From Pseudomonas fragi (GTDB taxonomy: Bacteria > Pseudomonadota > Gammaproteobacteria > Pseudomonadales > Pseudomonadaceae), in NCBI RefSeq assembly GCF_025426255.1, contig NZ_CP104861.1, positions 2,480,001 to 2,544,000 on the forward strand: a stretch of 64,000 nucleotides of DNA, written 5' to 3'. Below the pieces are notes generated by a model. The model ran no database searches and was not told the origin of the DNA. It saw only the letters and a list, made by a program, of their open reading frames with translations. This document shows positions 57,512 to 64,000 of this stretch, in pieces. A program made the translations under genes and the position numbers. Positions within the stretch are counted from its first letter, which is position 1, and each line of letters opens with the position of its first letter.

Positions 57512-58033
57512 TTACATCGGTTGCGGCTGGATGATCTCGACCCAGTAACCGTCCGGGTCTTTCACGAATGCCAGCGATTTCATGCGGCCATCGTTCAGAC
57601 GCTTCTGGAAGTCCACGCCCAGGGTTTCAAAACGCTCGCAAGCGGCGCGAATATCCGGCACCGAAATGCAGATGTGACCAAAGCCACGCGGGTCGGTGTT
57701 GCCGTTGTGGTAGACAACGCTATCGTCGGTTTCCGAACCGTGGTTGTGGGTCAACTCCAGGATGCCGGGAATCGACTTCATCCACAGCGTGCGCGCTGCG
57801 TCATCTGCCGGGATCTGTGCCTTGTCCACCAGTGCCAGGAAATACAGGCTGAATTCAGCTTCGGGGAAATCACGCTTTTCAACCAGCGAGAACCCCAGGA
57901 CGCGGGTATAGAAATCCAGGGATTTCTCGATGTTCTTTACACGCAGCATAGTGTGGTTGAACACGAAGTTCTGGGTAGCGCTATCTGGTTCAGCAGTTAC
58001 GCCGGGAATGTTGTTCAGGTCTTGCAGGCTCAT
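57512..58033 (-). CDS. gloA: Glyoxalase I (lactoylglutathione lyase)
   Basis: This 173-aa vicinal-oxygen-chelate enzyme starts its fold at FNHTMLRVKNIEKSLDFYTRVLGF and has LELTHNHG and GFGHICISVPD with the metal-binding residues. It converts the methylglyoxal-glutathione hemithioacetal to S-lactoylglutathione. The length corresponds to the longer glyoxalase I form. It is convergent with ahpF. Confidence 0.94.
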   Translation of the reverse strand: MSLQDLNNIPGVTAEPDSATQNFVFNHTMLRVKNIEKSLDFYTRVLGFSLVEKRDFPEAEFSLYFLALVDKAQIPADDAARTLWMKSIPGILELTHNHGSETDDSVVYHNGNTDPRGFGHICISVPDIRAACERFETLGVDFQKRLNDGRMKSLAFVKDPDGYWVEIIQPQPM

Positions 58034-58181
58034 GAACCCTCCGAAAATGATGCGTAGGTGATCGGTCGCTACGGTGAGCGTGATGGGCGAATGATACGGA
58101 ATGTGACGCCATGCGCCAAACCCGATTCAGGGTAATGGCTGCGTGAGTCAAGGTTCAGGCAGGGAGGTTGGCAAATTTCGG

Positions 58182-58340
58182 GCAAAAAGAAGCCCGCCGA
58201 AGCGGGCATGGGGCGCTAGTCCTTTAGCAGCCCCTATCCTGTGATCTTCCATGTGAAAAAATTGTGAAGCAGCACACTCTTTACCCGCTTTCGGTCGCAT
58301 GGCTCGTACAGCAAGACAATTCCTACATGGTATTACTGCT
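58182..58340 (-). ncRNA. Candidate small regulatory RNA with GGA hairpin
   Basis: On the minus strand the 3' end is an intrinsic terminator: GCCCGC-TTCG-GCGGGC followed by a T-rich tail. Just before it is a stem GGGGC-GCTA/TAGC-GCCCC, with a bulged T and a hexaloop AAGGAC, the form bound by RsmA/CsrA proteins. More GGA triplets are about 58240, 58250 and 58321. The 5' end is a guess; no gene on that strand needs this terminator. It does not match the RsmX/Y/Z sequences I remember. Confidence 0.45.
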
Positions 58341-58483
58341 TTAGCGGGGGGTTATTCATTTTTGGACGAGTGATCAGGCTAAATAGACAGGCGCCATTTA
58401 TCAGGAAGCGGATACGACCACCCTGATGCGAGCAATTAGGCCAGCTTTAAATCTTTAGAATTGAATGGCTTGAATTCAAGCTA

Positions 58484-58508
58484 TAAAAAAGCCCTGCACA
58501 AGCAGGGC
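58484..58508 (-). terminator. Intrinsic terminator of the mvaU-type gene
   Basis: GCCCTGC pairs with GCAGGGC around ACAA, followed on the minus strand by a six-T run, 18 nt after the stop. Confidence 0.88.
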
Positions 58509-58525
58509 GTTGATCAAGTACAAAC

Positions 58526-58891
58526 TTATGCACGAAGCCAAGTATCTACCGTTGCGGCACCGTACTCTTCTTTCCATGCTTTCAGGCCGCGATGATTGCC
58601 GCCCTTGGTTTCAATCAGTTCACCGGTATGCGGGTTTTGGTAAACCTTCAGCACGCGAGCCTTACGCTGTTTAGGTGCTGCCCCGCCCTTTGAAGCTGAA
58701 GGATTAGGGTCAAGGATGGCGATAATATCCCGAAGGCTCTTGCCGTACGTTTTCATCAAGTGTTGAAGTTTTTCTTCAAACTCGATTTCTTTTTTCAGTC
58801 CGGCATCATTTTTCAAGGCTTCCAATTGCGCCAGCTGTTCTTGAAGCGCTTTTTCGGCAGCGCGAAACTCAGCAAGTCTAGACAAAGTCAT
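58526..58891 (-). CDS. H-NS-like xenogeneic silencer of the MvaT/MvaU family
   Basis: This 121-aa protein begins LSRLAEFRAAEKALQEQLAQLEALK, the coiled-coil dimerisation domain of MvaU-type proteins. It ends with the DNA-binding AT-hook-like region VYQNPHTGELIETKGGNHRGLKAWKEEYG. It binds AT-rich DNA and silences acquired genes. I chose ATG 58891, the family start; the frame extends further upstream. It looks closer to MvaU than MvaT. Confidence 0.9.
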   Translation of the reverse strand: MTLSRLAEFRAAEKALQEQLAQLEALKNDAGLKKEIEFEEKLQHLMKTYGKSLRDIIAILDPNPSASKGGAAPKQRKARVLKVYQNPHTGELIETKGGNHRGLKAWKEEYGAATVDTWLRA

Positions 58892-59077
58892 TACTCCATT
58901 CACAGGTTCGGTGGGGTGATACCGAAGCGAATTAATGATGTTTGGAATGCACAAGATTTACCGGGTTACGCCTCGCTGTTGCTTCTTGTGAGCGAGCCCG
59001 CTGATGCAAACATTCAAAAGTTCTCTTATTGGCACAAAAAAATTGTAGTAGTTAATTCGCAGGCTGCCAAGTGATAC

Positions 59078-59115
59078 AGGCTTACTGTTTAAAATTGTTT
59101 TAATCAGTAAGCCTG
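59078..59115. terminator. Inverted repeat at the 3' end of the EAL gene
   Basis: CAGGCTTACTG (59078-59088) has an exact inverted copy (59105-59115) with a 16-nt AT-rich loop, 18 nt after the EAL gene stop on the minus strand. It probably acts as a terminator or 3' stabiliser. Confidence 0.6.
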
Positions 59116-59133
59116 CTTGTTGTTAAACAGGTG

Positions 59134-60669
59134 TTATCGCCCCTGTAAAGCGTTGATGAATTCGGCGGCGGGCATGGGCCGCGCAAACAAATAGCCCTGT
59201 AGAAAATCAACGCCTTGAGCGGCCAGGTATTCGCTTTGCTCTTCGGTCTCAACGCCCTCGGCAACTATCCCCAGGTCGAGCTTTGCGCTCAACTCAATGA
59301 TGCTGTCCAGAATATGTCTGGACAGGGCGTCCACGCCAATCAGGGAGACAAAACTCTGATCAATCTTCAAATAGTCGACGTTGAACTCGCGCAAGTAACT
59401 CAAGCTTGAGTGGCCGGTGCCAAAATCATCGATGGCAATCATGACTCCCAGGGTGCGCAATTGACTGAACAATTCATGGGTGGTGGGGGTCGGTACGATC
59501 TGGTCGCGCTCGGTAAGTTCCAACACGAGGCTGATTTTTCCGGGTGGGAACGCTTTTAGAAAGCGTCGGCAATCTTCTACCAGTTCAAGGTTCTGGCAAT
59601 GCCGGGCAGTAATATTGAAGCCTATATGGAAGCCGGGCTCCATATGGCTGGAATGGGGGGCAAGCAGGCGTGATGTTTGCTCCATGAGTGAACGCGTCAT
59701 GGGCACAATCAACCCCGAATGTTCTGCAAAAGGAATAAACAGGTCCGGGCGAACCAACCCCTCATTAGGATGCTGCCAGCGCATCAATACTTCCGCCCCT
59801 GCCCACTGCTTGGTATCACCCCGTACCACCGGCTGAAAGTATGGAATGAACTCTGCCGCGTCCAGACCGCGGCGCATTTCACTGGAGGGTGATGATGAGC
59901 GTTTTTGCAGCCTGTGAACCGTCGCTGCTGAAATAGCGCCTAAAAAGATCAATAAACCCAGGAAGCCGGGGTATTCCACAATGACATGCTGCCAGACTTC
60001 GCCCTTGTTAAACCCTGCAATTACTTGGTAGGGGAATTCGGGTGAGGCTACTGCAGTTTGCGCCACTGGAAAATGTGGAGGCGGGGTGTTGCGTACTTGG
60101 CCGTAACGATCGATCCAGGCATCGCCCACTGTAATCATTAGTTGGGTCTTGTGGTTGATCAGGCCCAATACGTTAACCAGATGAAAGCCGTACAGGCTGA
60201 TCAACACCCCACGTTTTTCATCGTTGCGGCGGTACACCAGAACGGGGTCATTGGGTGTGACCATAGTGCCGGGCATCAGCCACAACTCACCATTGGCATA
60301 GTTGGCGGGGTTAACCACTTCCTTGTAATTGCCAAATAAAGAAGTGCAGTAAATCTGGTTGTCCCACACCAGGTTTACGGAGCGTACAAAAGGGCGGCGC
60401 GCGACCTGCTCGCGCAGGGCCAGTTCAACCTGAGCACAGTCCTGACCGGCCAGCGGCAAGACGACATCGGCGGCAAGCCTGGCGTTGTCCAGCATCAAGT
60501 CAAACTGGCGCACTGCTTCAGTAGCGGTTTGTTCGGCTTCCAGCTCGAGCGAGCGGTTGGCCTGCCAAAAGAGAATAAACATCCCCAGCACGACTGGAAG
60601 CAGCCCACTGAGCACAATCAGCGCGTAGCGGTCAGTCCATTTACGGCTCAGCTTCAGAGTGAGTGGCAT
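59134..60669 (-). CDS. CSS-motif-type EAL-domain cyclic-di-GMP phosphodiesterase
   Basis: This 511-aa membrane protein has a first transmembrane helix near residues 17-36 and a periplasmic CSS-type sensor (about 40-235; cysteines in QDCAQ and IYCTSLF, where the usual CSS is CTS). A second helix is near 240-260, and a cytoplasmic EAL domain covers about 275-508. Catalytic motifs are present: EVLMRWQ (ExLxR), FNITARH, ELTERD, IDDFGTGHSSL, YLKID, EGVET. It should therefore hydrolyse c-di-GMP under control of the periplasmic redox state of its cysteines. It is monocistronic. Confidence 0.9.
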   Translation of the reverse strand: MPLTLKLSRKWTDRYALIVLSGLLPVVLGMFILFWQANRSLELEAEQTATEAVRQFDLMLDNARLAADVVLPLAGQDCAQVELALREQVARRPFVRSVNLVWDNQIYCTSLFGNYKEVVNPANYANGELWLMPGTMVTPNDPVLVYRRNDEKRGVLISLYGFHLVNVLGLINHKTQLMITVGDAWIDRYGQVRNTPPPHFPVAQTAVASPEFPYQVIAGFNKGEVWQHVIVEYPGFLGLLIFLGAISAATVHRLQKRSSSPSSEMRRGLDAAEFIPYFQPVVRGDTKQWAGAEVLMRWQHPNEGLVRPDLFIPFAEHSGLIVPMTRSLMEQTSRLLAPHSSHMEPGFHIGFNITARHCQNLELVEDCRRFLKAFPPGKISLVLELTERDQIVPTPTTHELFSQLRTLGVMIAIDDFGTGHSSLSYLREFNVDYLKIDQSFVSLIGVDALSRHILDSIIELSAKLDLGIVAEGVETEEQSEYLAAQGVDFLQGYLFARPMPAAEFINALQGR

Positions 60670-61009
60670 TCAAAATCCTGCTCATGCGTTGGGGGGGGAG
60701 GCTTTGGCGTACGCTACAGAACAATAGTAAAAGGCTAGCAGCACAGGCCGGCTATTTTACAATGGGTAGGACAAATAAGATTACGCCATGTAGAATCGGC
60801 TTACGCATACAAGAATAACGACTTCTGCATTCAGAAGCCCTACCGCGTAAGAGATGGATCGAAATGAAGCGATTCGGGTTCCAATTGATCTACGGTGATT
60901 TCCTTGCGCGCAGTGTACGCGGGATCTCCTGCGCGCCTCCTGCCAGCCTCAGCATTCTTAGTAAATAACCCCTGTTTATTCTAAAAATGACCATGATGAG
61001 GCGCCGAAA
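60670..61009. other. 340-bp intergenic region between the EAL gene and hpd
   Basis: No gene is seen. It holds the divergent promoters of the EAL gene and hpd. A run of eight G lies about 22 nt upstream of the EAL start (60691-60698). A GAGG ribosome site precedes hpd. I found no convincing operator. Confidence 0.4.
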
Positions 61010-62086
61010 ATGGCTGATCTATACGAAAACCCAATGGGCCTGATGGGCTTTGAATTCATCGAATTCGCGTCCCCTGTACCCAACACTCTCGAACCTGTCT
61101 TTGAAATCATGGGTTTCACCAAGGTGGCAACCCACCGTTCCAAGAACGTGCACTTGTATCGCCAGGGCGATATCAACCTGATCCTCAATAACGAACCCAA
61201 CAGTGTCGCGTCATACTTCGCAGCGGAGCACGGCCCGTCGGTTTGCGGTATGGCTTTCCGCGTGCGCAATGCGCAGCAAGCCTACACCCGAGCGCTTGAA
61301 CTGGGTGCCCAGCCGGTCCACATTCCTACAGGTCCAATGGAACTGAATTTGCCGGCTATTAAAGGCATTGGCGGTGCGCCGCTGTACCTGATTGACCGTT
61401 ACGGCGAAGGCAACTCGATTTACGACATCGACTTTGTGTTTATCGAAGGCGTCGACCGTCATCCCGTGGGTGCTGGGCTGAAGATCATCGATCACCTGAC
61501 GCACAACGTCTATCGCGGCCGCATGGCTTACTGGGCCAACTTCTACGAGAAGCTGTTCAACTTCCGTGAAATTCGCTATTTCGACATCAAGGGCGAATAT
61601 ACCGGCCTGACGTCCAAGGCCATGACGGCTCCGGATGGCATGATCCGTATCCCCTTGAACGAAGAGTCGTCCAAAGGTGCAGGTCAGATTGAAGAGTTTC
61701 TGATGCAGTTCAACGGCGAAGGCATTCAGCACGTGGCTTTCCTCAGTGATGACCTAATCAAGACGTGGGATGCGCTGAAGAAAATCGGCATGCGTTTCAT
61801 GACTGCGCCGCCAGAAACTTACTACGAAATGCTCGAAGGCCGCCTGCCGAACCACGGTGAGCCGGTTGAAGAGCTTCAATCGCGTGGGATTTTGCTGGAT
61901 GGTTCTTCCGAGTCGGGCGACAAGCGTTTGCTGTTGCAGATATTCTCGGAAACCTTGATGGGCCCGGTGTTCTTCGAGTTTATCCAACGCAAGGGTGATG
62001 ATGGCTTTGGTGAAGGTAACTTCAAGGCGCTGTTTGAATCCATCGAACGCGATCAGGTGCGTCGTGGTGTGCTGACGGCTGACTAA
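61010..62086 (+). CDS. hpd: 4-hydroxyphenylpyruvate dioxygenase
   Basis: This 358-aa enzyme matches Pseudomonas HPPD (357-358 aa). The iron ligands are visible: His in IIDHLTHNV (near 162), His in [10 protein letters not shown] (near 240), and Glu in FFEFIQRKG (near 322). It converts 4-hydroxyphenylpyruvate to homogentisate in tyrosine catabolism. It is a single gene here; hmgA and fahA are not in the window. Confidence 0.97.
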   Translation: MADLYENPMGLMGFEFIEFASPVPNTLEPVFEIMGFTKVATHRSKNVHLYRQGDINLILNNEPNSVASYFAAEHGPSVCGMAFRVRNAQQAYTRALELGAQPVHIPTGPMELNLPAIKGIGGAPLYLIDRYGEGNSIYDIDFVFIEGVDRHPVGAGLKIIDHLTHNVYRGRMAYWANFYEKLFNFREIRYFDIKGEYTGLTSKAMTAPDGMIRIPLNEESSKGAGQIEEFLMQFNGEGIQHVAFLSDDLIKTWDALKKIGMRFMTAPPETYYEMLEGRLPNHGEPVEELQSRGILLDGSSESGDKRLLLQIFSETLMGPVFFEFIQRKGDDGFGEGNFKALFESIERDQVRRGVLTAD

Positions 62087-62138
62087 AAGCCGGTGGCTGC
62101 CGCAATGGCAGCCACTTTGCTGATGCAGGTCCAGCTCT

Positions 62139-62204
62139 TGCGGGAGCGGGCCTGCTCGCGATGTGGGCCGCAGAGATGCCTTCGCGAGCAGGCTCGCTCC
62201 CGCA
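62139..62204. repeat. REP pair after hpd
   Basis: Inverted arms (GCGGGAGCGGGCCTGCTCGCGA and its copy) lie 53 nt after hpd and just before the DUF1345 gene stop on the opposite strand. Confidence 0.88.
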
Positions 62205-62219
62205 ACTTTGAGAGTCTCG

Positions 62220-62855
62220 TTAGAACAACCCCGCCGCAATATTGATCGAAAACCCCAGCACAGCCGTGTTAAACAAAAAGCCCAACAGGGAGTGCCCCAA
62301 TACGGCTTTGCGCATTTCGCGGGTGGCAATGCTCACATCAGCTGTCTGCACCGCAACGCTGAGGGTGAAAGAGAAATACATGAAGTCCCAGTAATCCGGG
62401 TCCAGTTCCCCTTCAGGAAAGCGCAACGCTGGCTCCGTCCCTTCGTTGTTATAGAACAGCCTTGCGTAATGCAGGCTGAAAATAACCCCGATCATCAACC
62501 ATGAACCCACCACAGTCAGTCCGGTAAAACCGTAATGCATAAGGCGGTCGCCATCGCTGAGCTTGTTGCCCGACAGCTCAAGGGTAACGGCGGCCAAGCT
62601 GGCAATCGATGCAATGCACACGGTGATCAGCACCATACTGGCGTTTTCATCTTCTACTTCAGCCGTGCGTTTTACGTCACAGGCTTTGGAGCGCATCACC
62701 AACCACAACGTCAGAGCCAGATACAGCCATACACCGGCGTTCCAGCCCAACAAAAACTTGGTGGTTATTGTGGCAGCGGGGGCGAAAATGCCGACCGCCA
62801 CCCCCAGCAGGGTAGCGGCGGTCAAGCGAGGATGCGTGCGAGCAAGGTGCGGCAT
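62220..62855 (-). CDS. DUF1345 family membrane protein
   Basis: This 211-aa protein has about five membrane segments. It contains [54 protein letters not shown], the block typical of DUF1345. Its function is unknown. ATG 62855 is chosen over the earlier start at 62894 because it gives the usual short N-terminus. It follows the RND pump gene by 52 nt on the same strand and could be co-transcribed with it. Confidence 0.85.
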   Translation of the reverse strand: MPHLARTHPRLTAATLLGVAVGIFAPAATITTKFLLGWNAGVWLYLALTLWLVMRSKACDVKRTAEVEDENASMVLITVCIASIASLAAVTLELSGNKLSDGDRLMHYGFTGLTVVGSWLMIGVIFSLHYARLFYNNEGTEPALRFPEGELDPDYWDFMYFSFTLSVAVQTADVSIATREMRKAVLGHSLLGFLFNTAVLGFSINIAAGLF

Positions 62856-62907
62856 AAACAATCCCTGTTTCTGAGTGTTACTGCACCTTAGCACGCACCG
62901 CAGCGTC

Positions 62908-64000
62908 TTAACCCTGACGTGGTTTGCTTCTTGCGAGTTTCATCACCACCACGAAGAACACCGGTACAAATACCACGGCCAGGGTTGCGACGATCATGCC
63001 GCCAATAACCCCGGTGCCAATGGCTTGCTGACTGGCCGAACTGGCGCCCGTGGCAATGGCTAACGGCACCACGCCGAGGATGAACGCCAGGGAGGTCATC
63101 ACGATCGGACGTAGCCGCAGGCGGGCAGCTTGCACGGTGGCGTCAATCAGATCATGACCTTCGTCGTAGAGAGTCTTGGCAAATTCGATGATCAAAATGG
63201 CGTTTTTGGCCGATAAACCAATGATAGTGATCAGCCCCACCTTGAAGAACACGTCATTGGGCATCCCGCGCAACGTCACGGCCAGTACTGCGCCGAGCAC
63301 TCCCAGCGGCACAACGAGCAACACCGCAGTCGGGATCGACCAGCTTTCGTACAGCGCCGCAAGGCACAGGAACACGATCAGCAGTGACAGCCCCAGCAGA
63401 ATCGGTGCCTGAGCCCCGGACACGCGTTCCTGCAACGATAACCCGGTCCATTCCAGGCCCAGACCTGTAGGCAGCTGGCTGATCAGACGCTCCATTTCGG
63501 CCATCGCCTCGCCGGTGCTGTGCCCTGGAGCCGCCTCACCGGAAACGCTGATCGCCGGGTAGCCGTTGTAGCGCGTCAACTGCGACGGGCCCTTTATCCA
63601 GCGGGCTTCGACGAAGGCCGACAGCGGCACCATCTTGCCGAGGTCGTTGCGCACATTCATTTTCAACAAGTCTTCAACCTGACTGCGCTGATCGCCTTCG
63701 GCCTGAACCACTACCCGCTGCATGCGGCCCTGGTTCGGGAAGTCGTTGACATAGGCCGAGCCCACCGCGGTAGACAGCACTGCACCGATGTCAGCGAAGG
63801 AAATGCCCAGCGCATTGGCACGTTTGCGATCAACCTCAAGCTGCACTTGCGGGCTTTCTGCCAGTGCCTCTTGACGCACATTGGCCAGCACCGAGCTTTT
63901 TGCGGCCAGAGCCAGCAGTTCGCTACGGGCTTGCATCAATGTGTCATAACCGACGCCACCACGGTCTTGCAGGCGCAACTCAAAACCGCTGGAGGTGCCC
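62908..64000 (-). CDS. RND (HAE1) multidrug efflux transporter, C-terminal part (partial)
   Basis: The frame continues past the window edge, so only the last 364 residues or so are seen. They show the HAE1 features: [32 protein letters not shown] docking region, then [58 protein letters not shown], and [23 protein letters not shown]. This is the tripartite inner-membrane proton/drug antiporter, closest by eye to MexB/MexD/TtgB. No outer-membrane factor gene follows, so it must use one encoded elsewhere or upstream. Confidence 0.9.
   Translation of the reverse strand, partial: GTSSGFELRLQDRGGVGYDTLMQARSELLALAAKSSVLANVRQEALAESPQVQLEVDRKRANALGISFADIGAVLSTAVGSAYVNDFPNQGRMQRVVVQAEGDQRSQVEDLLKMNVRNDLGKMVPLSAFVEARWIKGPSQLTRYNGYPAISVSGEAAPGHSTGEAMAEMERLISQLPTGLGLEWTGLSLQERVSGAQAPILLGLSLLIVFLCLAALYESWSIPTAVLLVVPLGVLGAVLAVTLRGMPNDVFFKVGLITIIGLSAKNAILIIEFAKTLYDEGHDLIDATVQAARLRLRPIVMTSLAFILGVVPLAIATGASSASQQAIGTGVIGGMIVATLAVVFVPVFFVVVMKLARSKPRQG

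Larger units (their letters stand above)
58034..58525. other. 492-bp non-coding region between gloA and the mvaU-type gene
   Basis: No protein gene is seen. It holds a minus-strand intrinsic terminator with a UUCG loop (58182-58207), a bulged stem-loop whose loop reads AAGGAC (58210-58234) and three more GGA triplets upstream on that strand. This suggests a small RNA. The mvaU terminator at 58484-58508 closes the region. Confidence 0.6.

Overview
The window is bacterial chromosome from the genus Pseudomonas, most like the fluorescens/putida side of the genus. The evidence is recognisable genes (mexT/mexS, an mvaU-type H-NS paralogue, an OprD-family porin, mtlEFGKDYZ, arn, efeUOB), a high-GC codon style, and six copies of the typical Pseudomonas REP palindrome. 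There is no phage, plasmid or CRISPR. Coding density is high and most genes sit in operons with ATGA-type overlaps.

Layout: 1-5236 is an iron-siderophore ABC transporter (two permeases, ATPase, lipoprotein binding protein) followed by a TonB-dependent receptor. 5373-7586 is the divergent mexT/mexS pair. 7925-9391 is an unrecognised reading frame split by one in-frame amber codon. 9517-13415 is a FAN1-type nuclease overlapping a DinG/XPD-like helicase that carries its own nuclease domain. 13487-15099 pairs a RidA protein with a PLP enzyme of the D-threonine-aldolase/DSD1 type. 15284-18064 holds a small parvulin, a soluble histidine kinase and an OprD-family porin. 18188-27541 (minus strand) is the complete mannitol/polyol operon mtlEFGKDYZ preceded by mtlR.

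27622-36777 is a cobalamin block: cobF, then (after an unrelated glycosyltransferase) a cobalamin riboswitch, cobW, cobN and a chlD-like gene. The chlD-like gene contains a textbook -1 frameshift signal, an A-AAA-AAG heptamer with a stem-loop 5 nt downstream. It is predicted to yield both a short AAA+ subunit and a long AAA+/VWA subunit to work with CobN. 37309-38462 is pnuC plus an NadR-like kinase. 38628-47965 (minus strand) is the lipid A aminoarabinose operon arnC-A-D-T-E-F-ugd without arnB, followed by a separate ArnT-like glycosyltransferase. 48422-52654 is efeU-efeO-efeB plus a second, cupredoxin-less imelysin protein.

52915-55030 is a KfrA-like coiled-coil DNA-binding protein divergent from a tyrosine recombinase, with palindromes between them and a perfect 48-bp inverted repeat at the kfrA end. 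55203-57455 is ahpC-ahpF, then gloA, an mvaU-type gene, a CSS-type EAL phosphodiesterase, hpd, a DUF1345 membrane protein and the 3' part of an RND efflux transporter. A candidate minus-strand small RNA, with a GGA hairpin and a UUCG terminator, lies between gloA and mvaU.

All functional calls come from reading the sequence and remembered family features; no database search was run.
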